From Pelagibius sp048268885 (GTDB taxonomy: Bacteria; Pseudomonadota; Alphaproteobacteria; Kiloniellales; Kiloniellaceae): a stretch of DNA of 64,000 bases. A model generated the notes under the pieces. The model did no database searches, was not told the DNA's origin, and worked only from the letters and a program-made list of their open reading frames with translations. The stretch is taken from assembly GCA_048268885.1 (NCBI GenBank), contig JBLWUP010000015.1:1-64000 (forward strand), written 5' to 3'. The translations under genes and the position numbers were made by a program. Below are positions 16,647 through 25,010 of the stretch, in pieces (within the stretch, counting starts at the first letter, position 1; each line of letters opens with the position of its first letter).

Positions 16647-17486
16647 ATGAAAGACGATTCGCGCAACGCACCCCCCGCCCCCTCCCGCAACATCGACCGC
16701 CTGCTGACCGTCATGGCGCAGCTGCGCAACCCCGAGGGCGGCTGCCCCTGGGACCTGGAGCAGACCTTCGCGACCATCGCCCCCTATACGATCGAGGAGG
16801 CCTACGAGGTCGCCGACGCCATCGAGCAGGACGACATGGCGGCCCTGAAGGACGAACTGGGCGACCTGCTGCTGCAGGTGGTGTTCCACGCCCGCATGGC
16901 CGAGGAAGCCGGCCATTTCGCCTTCGACGACGTGGCCGCGGCGATCAGCAACAAGATGGTCAGCCGCCACCCCCACGTCTTCGCCGACCACGCAGCCGAC
17001 ACGCCGGACGACGTGAAGGTCACCTGGGAAGCCCAGAAGGAGGCCGAGCGGCGGGCCAAGGCCGGTGGCGAGGGGCAGCCGCTCGGCGCCCTCGATGGGG
17101 TGACGGCCGCCCTGCCCGCCTTGCTGCGCGCCGAGAAGCTGCAAAAGCGCGCCGCCCGGGTGCGTTTCGACTGGCCGGAGGTGGCACAGGTCTTCGACAA
17201 ACTGGAAGAGGAAGTCGGGGAGATCCGCGAAGAGATCGCCGCCGGCGGCGACCCCGACCGCCTGGAGGACGAAGTCGGCGACCTGCTGTTCGTCGCCGTG
17301 AACCTGGCCCGCCATCTGAAGGTCGATCCTGAATCGGCGCTGCGGCGGACTAACGCCAAGTTCGAACGCCGCTTCCGCAGCATGGAGGCCGCCCTGGCCG
17401 AGCGCGGCGAGAAGCCCGAAGACCAGAGCCTGGCAACCCTGGAAGACCTCTGGCAGGCGGCGAAGCGGGCGGAGCGCGGTGGCTGA
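16647..17486 (+). CDS. mazG: Nucleoside triphosphate pyrophosphohydrolase MazG
   Basis: A 279-aa enzyme with two MazG domains, hydrolysing (d)NTPs to NMP and pyrophosphate as a housecleaning enzyme. Domain 1 has GGCPWDLEQTF, EEAYEVADAIE and the metal-binding KDELGDLLLQVVFHA. Domain 2 has RVRFDWPEV, EEEVGEIREEI and EDEVGDLLFVAVNLAR. ATG 16647 opens the conserved RLLTVMAQLRNPEGG region. The frame upstream to 15621 is antisense shadow. Confidence 0.94.
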   Translation: MKDDSRNAPPAPSRNIDRLLTVMAQLRNPEGGCPWDLEQTFATIAPYTIEEAYEVADAIEQDDMAALKDELGDLLLQVVFHARMAEEAGHFAFDDVAAAISNKMVSRHPHVFADHAADTPDDVKVTWEAQKEAERRAKAGGEGQPLGALDGVTAALPALLRAEKLQKRAARVRFDWPEVAQVFDKLEEEVGEIREEIAAGGDPDRLEDEVGDLLFVAVNLARHLKVDPESALRRTNAKFERRFRSMEAALAERGEKPEDQSLATLEDLWQAAKRAERGG

Positions 17487-17583
17487 CGAAACGTCTCAAG
17501 ATCGCCAGATCCGGTCTGTAATGCTGCCTTGATTGGCAGCGATAACTCTCTCAGAAAACAATTGAAATCGATGGTGGCCGAAG

Positions 17584-18240
17584 ATGCGCGCAACGGCGCG
17601 AAGTGGTAACCACTTGTCGCTGTTATCAGAGATTAGGTGGCGGCTTACTGCCGCCATCGTGGCTGGATCGGCGCTGGTCGCTGTTTATGCGTTCCAATGG
17701 AGCATCATCGATCGACTCACACCCTTCCTCTATCTTCCGTTGGTCGGTGCTGTCTGGTGGATCGTTGCCGGGACAGGCTTAGCGGCCCTGACGTGTCTGA
17801 CCAAGATCAGAACAATTGGCGTGCGCGCGTTCGTCCCGGTGGCGGTCATTGCTCTCAGCGTCCTGATCGTCTTTTTCACGCCGTTCACCCGAATGTGGCT
17901 GGAACTCGACTACTGGCTATACGAGGAAGAGCGCAAAGAGATTGTCGAGAAGGTCTTCGCCAGAACACTCCAGCCGAATGTCGACCATAATGCCAGACTC
18001 ATTCGCCTGGGCGGCAGCTACCCCCTTGTTTCAATGGGTGGAAATGAAATCGTCGTGGAAGAGCATGACGGCGGTAAGTACGTCCTGTTCTTCACCTTTC
18101 GCGGAATCTTGGATAACTACTCCGGCTTTCTTTACGTGCCAAGCGGCAGGGTGCCATCGCTGTTCTCGGATCTGAACGAACAGCAATTCACCGAAATCGA
18201 GCCCTTGGAAGAGAACTGGTACTTCGTCTCACACCGCTAG
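17584..18240 (+). CDS. Unknown membrane protein with three predicted transmembrane helices
   Basis: A 218-aa protein not recognised. Hydrophobic segments lie at about 22-42, 47-75 and 82-104. A hydrophilic C-terminal domain of ~110 residues follows (LYEEERKEIVEKVFARTLQ; GGNEIVVEEHDGGKYVLFFT; EENWYFVSHR). Lower GC and looser codon usage than mazG suggest an acquired gene. It lies 97 nt after mazG. Confidence 0.65.
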   Translation: MRATARSGNHLSLLSEIRWRLTAAIVAGSALVAVYAFQWSIIDRLTPFLYLPLVGAVWWIVAGTGLAALTCLTKIRTIGVRAFVPVAVIALSVLIVFFTPFTRMWLELDYWLYEEERKEIVEKVFARTLQPNVDHNARLIRLGGSYPLVSMGGNEIVVEEHDGGKYVLFFTFRGILDNYSGFLYVPSGRVPSLFSDLNEQQFTEIEPLEENWYFVSHR

Positions 18241-18260
18241 AAGAACGCGGGTGGGGTTGT

Positions 18261-18754
18261 TCAAGCGATCGCTGCCCCCAGCCGGGCCCCAACGAAGAGC
18301 GCGATGCCGTAGATGATGTGATTGGCGAGGGCGTTGAGCATCGGTACCGCCGGCTTGGGAGCCAGGCGGCCCATAACGCCGATGCCGAGGCCCGGCTGCA
18401 GGATGAACCAGGGGATCACCACCGAGCAGAGACCGAAGACGAAGCCGTTGAGCAGGCTGGGCTGGCGGTCGAGACCGCAGACCATAAGGCCGACATAGGC
18501 GAAGCCATAGGCCAGGCCGATGAGGTAGTGCAGCGTCCAGCCGAGCGCCAGTTCGCCCTCGACGTGCGGCGTGGCGGCGATCGGGTGGTGCACCAGCCTT
18601 CCCCTCGGAATGTAGGCGAACCAGCGGCCGACGAAGGCCCAGTTAGCCGGCGGAATGCCTGCCACGGCATGCACCAGGCGCTGCCAGAGATCGAGCACGA
18701 TCGTGGCGAAGAGGCCAACACGCAGGCCACGATGACGAAAGTCTCGATGGGCAT
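18261..18754 (-). pseudogene. DUF2938 membrane protein, apparent frameshift near the 5' end
   Basis: Most of the gene (from GTG at 18698 to 18261) encodes a DUF2938 protein: LDLWQRLVHAVAGIPPANWA, FVGRWFAYIPRGRL, LGWTLHYLIGLAYG and an alanine-rich C-terminal helix. The expected N-terminus, MPIETFVIVACV, lies in another frame starting at ATG 18754. Reading that frame into GLFATIVLDLW needs one extra G near 18715-18716 (TTGGCC as TTGGGCC). So either a real single-base deletion inactivates it, a sequencing error is present, or a shorter GTG-started form is made. Confidence 0.6.
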
Positions 18755-18789
18755 CGGCGCCCTTCCCCTTTAGGCGCCGGCGGCGCGGC

Positions 18790-19659
18790 TCAATCCTTGG
18801 CCAGCAGGTGCATCAGGCTGGAGGTGTCCCAGCGGTTGCCGCCGCGCGCCTGGACCTGGCTGTAAAACTGATCGACCAGGGCGGTGACCGGCAGGCGGGC
18901 GCCGTTGTTGCCGGCCTCGGCTAGGCAGATGCCGAGATCCTTGCGCATCCAGTCGACGGCGAAGCCGAAGTCGAACTCGCCCTGGCACATGGTGGCGGCG
19001 CGGTTGTCCATCTGCCAGGACTGGGCCGCCCCCTTGCCGATCACGTCGATCACCTTCTGCATATCGAGGCCGGCCTTGAGCCCGAAGTTCATGCCCTCGG
19101 AGAGGCCCTGCAGCAGGCCGGCGATGCAGATCTGGTTGACCATCTTGGTGAGCTGTCCGGCGCCGGAGGGGCCCATGAGGGTCACCGCCCGGGCGAAAGC
19201 ATCGATGACCGGTTCGGCACGCTCGAAGGCCGCGGCCGCGCCACCGCACATGACCGTGAGGGCGCCGTTCTCCGCCCCGGCCTGGCCGCCGGAAACCGGC
19301 GCGTCGATAAAGGCGATCCCCTTCTCCTCTCCGGCGGCGGCCAGCAGCCGCGCCACCTCGGCCGAAGCCGTGGTGTTGTCGATCAGAATGCTGTCCCGCG
19401 CCATGCCGGCAAAAGCGCCGTCGTCGCCGAGAATGACGCTGCGCAGATCGTCGTCATTGCCGACGCAGCTGAACACCATCTCCGCCCCCTGGGCCGCTTC
19501 GCGCGGCGTCGCCGCGGCGGCCCCGCCATGCTTGGCCACCCAGGCCTCGGCCTTGGCGGCGGTACGGTTGTAGACGGTGACGTCGTGGCCGGCGGCGGCC
19601 AGATGTCCGGCCATGGGAAAGCCCATGACGCCCAGCCCGAGGAAGGCAACCTTGGTCAT
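18790..19659 (-). CDS. 3-hydroxyisobutyrate dehydrogenase-family oxidoreductase
   Basis: A 289-aa NAD(P)-dependent beta-hydroxyacid dehydrogenase. The N-terminal Rossmann motif is GLGVMG (8-13). The substrate motif is FIDAPVSGGQAGAENG, and the catalytic lysine is K172 in GQLTKMVNQ. The family includes 3-hydroxyisobutyrate (valine degradation), tartronate semialdehyde and GHB dehydrogenases; the substrate cannot be told from sequence. ATG 19659 was chosen; 16 upstream residues precede the conserved MTKVAFLGLG. A cluster of operator-like sites lies 160-250 nt upstream. Confidence 0.88.
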   Translation of the reverse strand: MTKVAFLGLGVMGFPMAGHLAAAGHDVTVYNRTAAKAEAWVAKHGGAAAATPREAAQGAEMVFSCVGNDDDLRSVILGDDGAFAGMARDSILIDNTTASAEVARLLAAAGEEKGIAFIDAPVSGGQAGAENGALTVMCGGAAAAFERAEPVIDAFARAVTLMGPSGAGQLTKMVNQICIAGLLQGLSEGMNFGLKAGLDMQKVIDVIGKGAAQSWQMDNRAATMCQGEFDFGFAVDWMRKDLGICLAEAGNNGARLPVTALVDQFYSQVQARGGNRWDTSSLMHLLAKD

Positions 19660-19817
19660 CTTGATAATCTCGCCCGTTTTCGTGTTTTCGAAGGCCCGGC
19701 TGGGCAAAGTGCCCGGCGGGCCGCTGACTAGCGGGCGGAGCCTACTTGAGAGCGGGGAAGCGTCGCAAGCGGTACGGCCTCAAGACCTCTCACGCCGGCC
19801 GGAGGCGCCGCGAGGGC

Positions 19818-19910
19818 AATTGGTATTACCAGTTATGCGCCCGTGGTATACCAGCTTTGCAAAAATGATATTGCGATGCAGCATTTTAAGCTTGCCGTGG
19901 TATACCACGG
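19818..19910. promoter_or_regulatory. Three TGGT-N2/3-ACCA operator-like palindromes
   Basis: The sites are TGGTATTACCA (19821-19831, inside AATTGGTATTACCAGTT), TGGTATACCA (19844-19853) and CCGTGGTATACCACGG (19895-19910, a perfect 16-bp palindrome). TGGT-N-ACCA is the recognised half-site pattern of FCD-type GntR repressors (FadR, PdhR and LldR classes). The cluster sits in the 316-nt gap between the divergent dehydrogenase and DUF1127 genes, so it could control either. The adjoining DNA is AT-rich (ATTCTATATATATTTC), fitting a promoter. The cognate regulator is not evident in the window. Confidence 0.6.
19871..19884 (+). promoter_or_regulatory. Element shared with the other DUF1127 promoter region
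   Basis: TTGCGATGCAGCAT lies 92 nt ahead of the second DUF1127 start. It matches CTGCGGTGCAGCAT, found ahead of the first DUF1127 gene, in 12 of 14 positions. It sits between the second and third TGGT-type palindromes. It may be a binding site common to DUF1127 genes. Confidence 0.45.
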
Positions 19911-19975
19911 ATTCTATATATATTTCAGCTAGTTCATTAAACGTACACCGACAAACGCAGATTGAGAGACGTCAA

Positions 19976-20197
19976 ATGTTTGCGCATGCAACAAAGCCCT
20001 CGCCCCTTCACGTCTTCGACCACCTGGGTCAGATTCTTGCCCGCAGCGGCGCGGTCCTGACCGGTGCCTGGGAAGCGAATCGCGTCTACAACAGGCTCTC
20101 CGGCCTTTCCGCCGCCCAGTTGGCGGCCCGCGGCCTGACCCGCGACGAGATCAGCCGCGAGACCCTCCGCACGCTGAACGGCGCGCTCCCCCGATAA
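19976..20197 (+). CDS. DUF1127-family small protein (second copy)
   Basis: A 73-aa protein starting at ATG 19976, preceded by GAGAGACGTCAA. The DUF1127 core is VYNRLSGLSAAQLAARGLTR followed by DEISRETLR, i.e. N-x-L-x-x-L-x-x-x-x-L-x-x-x-G-[IL]-x-R-x-x-I. It is only distantly related to the first copy at 9999-10391. It appears monocistronic. Confidence 0.75.
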   Translation: MFAHATKPSPLHVFDHLGQILARSGAVLTGAWEANRVYNRLSGLSAAQLAARGLTRDEISRETLRTLNGALPR

Positions 20198-20381
20198 AGG
20201 GCCCCTGCTCCGCCGCCGGTCCCGGTACCGAGCGCGACAGGCAAAAAGTGGGGTGAGCGCCGGACAGGCGCTGTGATCCGACCTTGCGAAACGGGGCGGG
20301 CCCTGCCCGCGCCGTCTTGCATTTCCCGATCCCTATGCAACCATGCGCTGCCCGGGAGGCGGCATTTGGGGGACTGCGGGA

Positions 20382-20765
20382 ATGTTCAGGCTGGCAAAGG
20401 TGCCCGGCAAGGGACGCGGCCTGCTGGCCGATCGGCCGATCACCGCGGGAACCTGCCTGGAACGGGCTCCGGCTGTTCGGCTGCCGCCCGAGGACCGGGC
20501 ACGGCTCGATGAAAGCGGCTTATTTGCCTACTATTTCGCGGATCCCCGGGAATTCGGTGCGGGCCCGCATGGCGCCCTTGTGGCTTTCGGCCAACTGACA
20601 TTTTGCAACCATACCGGTTATCCCAACGCCGAAGTGCGTTGGGAAGAGGATCCTGTAGGCCTCTGGGCGCAACTCGTCGCGCTCCGCAATATTGCCGCCG
20701 ACGAAGAAATAACCCTGTTCTATACCAACATTTCCGAGTACTCGGCGGCAGACTTGCTCATCTGA
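20382..20765 (+). CDS. Small SET-domain protein
   Basis: A 127-aa protein made almost entirely of a SET domain. It has KVPGKGRGLLADRPI (N-SET, SAM loop), LTFCNHTGYPNAEVRW (the N-H-x-x-x-P-N catalytic/SAM motif) and NIAADEEITLFYTN (the post-H motif with the catalytic Tyr region). SET enzymes methylate protein lysines using SAM; bacterial short forms act on unknown targets. The start could be ATG 20382 or, less likely, 20343. No post-SET cysteines are present. Confidence 0.75.
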   Translation: MFRLAKVPGKGRGLLADRPITAGTCLERAPAVRLPPEDRARLDESGLFAYYFADPREFGAGPHGALVAFGQLTFCNHTGYPNAEVRWEEDPVGLWAQLVALRNIAADEEITLFYTNISEYSAADLLI

Positions 20766-20946
20766 TAGGTCTAATTCAACATAAATACGGGTTTCTTTCT
20801 GCCCCGGGCGCGGCCCTCCGCCGGCAACCCTGGGGTGGGCCGGGATTTGCCTTTTAGAAAGGAAACTTAAACGTCCCGCTGTTTGAATAGAGCCCTAGGT
20901 TTAGGAGATTGATGCCGTTGAAGCAGCGGCATTTGGGGATCAACGT

Positions 20947-21537
20947 ATGGTTTCATCGTCCTCCCAGGCCGTCGCCGCCACCACGGACAATACGCCCGAG
21001 GGGGCCGCACAGGACGCTGCCTGCGACACGACGCCCAAGGGCAAGGGCGGGGAGAAAGGTGCCGGTTTTACCGGCACTTACCGCTTGCTCGTGCGCGGCA
21101 AGAATATCAACCAGAACACCCTGCTGGCGACCGACTACATGAACCATTTCAACGAGATCATCATGTTGCTTGAGATGATCCCCTCCATGCCGGACTGCTA
21201 CGAGGACGCCGCCGAGTGGCGGCCGAAGAGCTACGCGGACCACTTCCGTGACAGCTGCTTTTCCGACGCGGAGTTGGCGATCCTGGCCTACGAGAACGCG
21301 CCGCAGAACTATCGCCAGGCCTTCGACGCCACCATCGAGCAGATGGACCGCCTGGTCCTGGAGGCCCTGCCGCGGATCAAGGGGTTGATCGATGCCGGCG
21401 ACGAAGGGCAGCTGCAACTCGGCGTCGACGGCGTCACCCGGAAGCTGCAGAGTTTCGTCGATGTCGCCTCCTCGATCATCAACGGCTACACGGACACCCT
21501 CGATCAGTCCCAGATCGACAAGGTCATGAACGCCTGA
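20947..21537 (+). CDS. Conserved-looking hypothetical protein, mostly helical
   Basis: A 196-aa cytoplasmic protein, not recognised. Residues 1-40 are low-complexity (TTPKGKGGEKGAGF). The rest is a helical domain (ATDYMNHFNEIIMLLEMIPS; NYRQAFDATIEQMDRLVLEA; VTRKLQSFVDVASSIINGYT). High GC with third-position bias equal to the core genes argues for a resident gene. It converges on the MocR gene. Confidence 0.65.
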   Translation: MVSSSSQAVAATTDNTPEGAAQDAACDTTPKGKGGEKGAGFTGTYRLLVRGKNINQNTLLATDYMNHFNEIIMLLEMIPSMPDCYEDAAEWRPKSYADHFRDSCFSDAELAILAYENAPQNYRQAFDATIEQMDRLVLEALPRIKGLIDAGDEGQLQLGVDGVTRKLQSFVDVASSIINGYTDTLDQSQIDKVMNA

Positions 21538-21578
21538 CTCGCCAATCTCCTGCTTCGGGGGCCGGCCGTTCTCGAGCT

Positions 21579-21616
21579 GCCCCCTAATCCCGCTTCTGCC
21601 CCCTAATCCCGCTTCT
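21579..21616. repeat. 19-bp tandem duplication across the MocR stop codon
   Basis: GCCCCCTAATCCCGCTTCT occurs twice back to back (21579-21597 and 21598-21616). On the minus strand the unit contains the last codons of the MocR gene (Q-K-R-D-stop). The duplication therefore repeats the gene end once more downstream. It is probably replication slippage. Confidence 0.85.
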
Positions 21617-23084
21617 GCATTGAGCTCGTGACCAGGCGGCTGAGCGCCTTCAGGCCCGGCCCGATATGCTCCGGTTCGATGGAAGAGAAGCCGAGGCGCA
21701 TGAAGTTGCGCGGCGGCTTCTTGGAATGGAAGTGCGCCGAGCCCGGTTCGATCACGATGCCCTCCTGCAGCGCTTCGCGCGCCAGGACGTCGGTATCCAA
21801 ACTCTTGGGCCCTTCCAGCCAGAAGCTGGTGCCGCCGCAGGAGGGGCGCCGGATGAAGTCCGGCAGGTGGCGCTCCAGCGCGTCGCCCATGATCTCCCAA
21901 CGGGTGCGGAAGTCGCGCTGCAGGCGGTGGACCAGGGCGTCGTAGTGGCCGCCGGCGATGAACAGGGCCAGGGTGCGCTGATTGTTGGTCGCCGGATGGC
22001 GCAGCATCAGGCGCCGCAGCATCCGCGCCTCGTGAATGAACTCCGCCGCGCCGACCATGTAGCCCATGCGCAGACCGGGGCCCAGGTACTTCGAAAAGCT
22101 GCCGACGTAGATGACCCTTCCGCTGCGGTCCATGGCCTTCAAGGCGGTGGTCGGCGCGTGGAGGAAGTTGGCCTCGGCTTCGTAGTCGTCCTCGATGATG
22201 AGGAAGTCTTTGCGCTGGGCCCGTTCCATCAGGGCCATGCGCCGTTCCAGCGGCAGCGTGACCGTGGTCGGCGACTGGTGGCTCGGCGTCACATAGGCAC
22301 AGGTGCAGCCGTCGAGACGCTGGTCGACGACCATGCCGTCGTGATCGACGGGGATCGGCCGCACCTCGGTGCCGCTGATGGCGAAGATGTTGCGGGTGTC
22401 CACGTAGCCGGGGTTCTCGACGGCAACCACCTTCCCCTGCCCCGCCAGCAGCTCGGCGATGAGGAACAGGGCGTTCTGGGCGCCCAGGGTGACGAGGATC
22501 TCCTGCGGCTGCGCCTTGATGCCGCGGCGCGGCAGCACGCGGGTGCGGATCTCCTCGATCAGACGCGGGTCGTCGTCGTTGAAGTTGTCTTCCGTCCAGC
22601 TCTGGATCGCCTCCACCCCCAAGGCCTGGCGCGAGCACATGCGCCAGGTGGACACGGGGAACAGCTTGGGGTCGGGCTGGCCGTAGATGAAGGGATAGGG
22701 ATAGCGGCGCCAGTTGCGCGGCTTGGCGACGTGGTGCTGTTCGGAGGGCCGAAGGCGCAGGCGGTTGAACCAGTCGACCTCGCTGCTGCGCTCGATCTCG
22801 GGAGAGGCCGCCTGTCCGTCGATCTGCTGGAACACCATGTCGGTGTTGACGAAGTAGCCGATGCGCTCGCGCGAGATCAGCAGGCCTTCGTCCGCCAGGG
22901 CCTGGTAGGCCAGGACCACGGTATTGCGCGAGACGCCGAGGGAATGGGCCAGCCGCCGGCAGGACGGCAAGGGATCGCTGCCCGAAAGCCGGCCGTCCAG
23001 GATGGCGTCGATCAGCTGGCGGCGCAGCTGCGCCTGAAGTCCGAGGTCGCCGTCGTGGCGGACCGGAAAGATGAAATCGCGCAA
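21603..23084 (-). CDS. MocR-family transcriptional regulator (GntR HTH fused to aminotransferase fold)
   Basis: A 493-aa fusion. Residues about 12-78 form a GntR winged helix (GSDPLPSCRRLAHSLGVSRN). Residues 130-490 form a fold-type-I aminotransferase with VENPGYVDTRN, IIEDDYEAEANF (the D-D-Y motif) and the PLP lysine K332 in YVGSFSKYLGPGLRMG. MocR proteins sense PLP-linked amines or amino acids and often regulate neighbouring uptake or degradation genes (PdxR, TauR, GabR, EnuR). The polyamine-type ABC operon starts 700 nt away, transcribed divergently, and is a plausible target. Confidence 0.9.
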   Translation of the reverse strand: MRDFIFPVRHDGDLGLQAQLRRQLIDAILDGRLSGSDPLPSCRRLAHSLGVSRNTVVLAYQALADEGLLISRERIGYFVNTDMVFQQIDGQAASPEIERSSEVDWFNRLRLRPSEQHHVAKPRNWRRYPYPFIYGQPDPKLFPVSTWRMCSRQALGVEAIQSWTEDNFNDDDPRLIEEIRTRVLPRRGIKAQPQEILVTLGAQNALFLIAELLAGQGKVVAVENPGYVDTRNIFAISGTEVRPIPVDHDGMVVDQRLDGCTCAYVTPSHQSPTTVTLPLERRMALMERAQRKDFLIIEDDYEAEANFLHAPTTALKAMDRSGRVIYVGSFSKYLGPGLRMGYMVGAAEFIHEARMLRRLMLRHPATNNQRTLALFIAGGHYDALVHRLQRDFRTRWEIMGDALERHLPDFIRRPSCGGTSFWLEGPKSLDTDVLAREALQEGIVIEPGSAHFHSKKPPRNFMRLGFSSIEPEHIGPGLKALSRLVTSSMQKRD

Positions 23085-23166
23085 AAGTTACCCGCGCCTG
23101 TCGCGGCCTCCAAAGCCCGGCTCCGGGGCCGGGTGATCACTGGGAGGCGATAGATTAGGGGCCCCC

Positions 23167-23202
23167 CGGGCTCGCCTCAAGCCTCGGGCTCGTCTCAAGC
23201 CG
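23167..23202. repeat. 18-bp imperfect tandem repeat upstream of the MocR gene
   Basis: CGGGCTCGCCTCAAGCCT (23167-23184) is followed directly by CGGGCTCGTCTCAAGCCG (23185-23202), differing at two positions. It lies 83 nt ahead of the MocR start. It could be slippage or paired regulator sites; MocR proteins often bind direct repeats. No test is possible here. Confidence 0.55.
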
Positions 23203-23221
23203 GGGGCTTCCGGCCAAACTG

Positions 23222-23608
23222 CTAGGGTTGTTGGCTGCCCTCGGAAATCGCCTGAAAGTGGCGGGCCGCAGGAATCCCCTCCTCCCGGCACCAGGCCCGC
23301 TGGCCGCCGAGGCCGCGGTTGCTCCATTCACGGTCGGCGGCGATCCAGCCCCGAAGGCGTTGGCGGCGCGCCGATTCCTCATCGATTCCGCCCCGCGCCG
23401 TGATGGCTGCCAGCTCCCGGCGGAACCCGTCCTCGACCCCGGGGGTGAGCGCGCCGCAATAGCCCGTCACGGCGTAGTCGTAGACGACCTGGGTGAGGTT
23501 TCGCTCTGCGCCGACGGCCCAGGGTGGGGCGGCGAACGTCAGCAAGGCGACCGCCAAGGCTAGGCGCCGGCTTTTCCCATTTCCCCATACGTACACTACT
23601 GGCCCCAT
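23222..23608 (-). CDS. Small secreted protein of unknown function
   Basis: A protein of up to 128 aa. After a short N-terminus it carries a signal peptide (SRRLALAVALLTFAAPPWAVGA), then VVYDYAVTGYCGALTPGVED and two tryptophan-rich segments (LRGWIAADREWSNRGLGGQR; AWCREEG). The two cysteines could pair. The true start is uncertain: ATG 23608 or a later GTG. No family recognised. Confidence 0.55.
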   Translation of the reverse strand: MGPVVYVWGNGKSRRLALAVALLTFAAPPWAVGAERNLTQVVYDYAVTGYCGALTPGVEDGFRRELAAITARGGIDEESARRQRLRGWIAADREWSNRGLGGQRAWCREEGIPAARHFQAISEGSQQP

Positions 23609-23793
23609 TCACGGTCCGGAGTTGGCCTTGACTTGCTTTCAAAGCCGCTGCCAGAGTCAAACTAGAACTAGGAGGCTCCAAGACAAAACGGATTGCAGGA
23701 GGGGCGGCGACTGCCGGACCATCGCAAAACCGTCACGTAAATCTGTCACCTAGAACTTCACGTCTTTACGTCAACGCATTGGGGAGAACTCGC

Positions 23794-24966
23794 GTGAAAA
23801 GGACTGGAAAGCCAACAAATAGCGAGAAGACGCACCGCGCGGTGCGGGACTTCTCGCGCCGCACGCTGCTAAAGCAGGCGGCGGCCGGCGGTGCAATCGT
23901 CGCCGTCGCACCCGCGATCGTGAGCCGGAAGTCGCTCGCCTCCTCGGGCGAACTGGTCGTCATGAACTGGTCTGACTATCTGCCGAAGTCCTTCCTGGAA
24001 GGTTTCGAGAAGAAGACGGGCATCACGATCAAGCATACGCCTTACGGCTCGAACGAAGAGCTGCTCAACAAGATGCGCGCCACCAAGGGCCGCGGCTTCG
24101 ACCTGGTCGGTCCGACCGTCGACCGCGCCGGCGAGTGGAAGCCGCTTGGCCTGCTGCAACCCTTCGACATGAGCCGCATCGACACCTCGAAGGTCGTGCC
24201 GGGCCTGCTGAAGGGCTCGACCGACGGCTGGACCTGGGACGGCGGCAACCACCACCTGCCCTACCACTGGGGTACCGAGGCCCTGGCGTGGCGGACCGAC
24301 AAGTGGTCGCAGGAGTATGCCAACCTTTCCTATGGCGATCTCTGGATGCCGGAGATGAAGGGCAAGGTGATGGGCCGCCCGCACTCCATGATGCTGGGCA
24401 TCGGCCTCTACCTGGATTCTTCCGGCAAGCTGCCGTCCAACCGCATGCTGGACGCCTACAAGGACGAGGCGACCATGCGCAGGATCTGGGACGAGATCAC
24501 CAAGTTCGCGGTCGAGCACAAGCCGTGGCTGAAGCAGTTCTGGAACGACGCCGACGCACAGATCAACGGCTTCATGCAGAACGACGTGGTGTTGGGCCAG
24601 ACCTGGGACGGCCCGCCGCTGCGCTTGAAGAAGGACGGCAAGCCGGTGACCTACATGGCGCCGCAGGAAGGCGCCCTCACCTGGCTGGACGGCCTCTCCA
24701 TGCCGATCGGCGCCAAGAACATCGACGAGATCTACGAGTACATCAACTACGTCTACGATGCCGAGGTGAACGGCCTCATCGCCAACGAGACGGGCTACAA
24801 CCCGGTCGCCGTCGGCGCCGAGAACTACCTCTCGCCGGAGAGCAAGAAGGCCTTCAGCGAGGCCTATCCGGGCGACGCGCTCGACCGCCTGTGGTGGTGG
24901 CCGCCGTCGGAGCCCTGGTACACCGAGATCCGGGCGGAATACAGCGACAAGTTCGTCGCGGCCTGA
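23794..24966 (+). CDS. Spermidine/putrescine-type ABC transporter binding protein with Tat signal
   Basis: A 390-aa extracellular solute-binding protein of the PotD/PotF class. The start is GTG 23794 with GGGGAGA 6 nt upstream. A twin-arginine signal, SRRTLLKQAAAGG (21-33), precedes the mature chain, which begins LVVMNWSDYLPKSFLEGFEK. Further family features are YGSNEELLNKM, YHWGTEALAWRTDKW and the aromatic-rich DRLWWWPPSEPWYTE near the C-terminus. Export by Tat suggests folding before export. It is the first gene of an SBP–ATPase–permease–permease operon. The ligand is probably a polyamine or similar cation. Confidence 0.88.
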   Translation: MKRTGKPTNSEKTHRAVRDFSRRTLLKQAAAGGAIVAVAPAIVSRKSLASSGELVVMNWSDYLPKSFLEGFEKKTGITIKHTPYGSNEELLNKMRATKGRGFDLVGPTVDRAGEWKPLGLLQPFDMSRIDTSKVVPGLLKGSTDGWTWDGGNHHLPYHWGTEALAWRTDKWSQEYANLSYGDLWMPEMKGKVMGRPHSMMLGIGLYLDSSGKLPSNRMLDAYKDEATMRRIWDEITKFAVEHKPWLKQFWNDADAQINGFMQNDVVLGQTWDGPPLRLKKDGKPVTYMAPQEGALTWLDGLSMPIGAKNIDEIYEYINYVYDAEVNGLIANETGYNPVAVGAENYLSPESKKAFSEAYPGDALDRLWWWPPSEPWYTEIRAEYSDKFVAA

Positions 24967-25010
24967 TCTTTGGGCCTGATCTTCGGAACAGGTACAGGAT
25001 TTAGTGGCAC

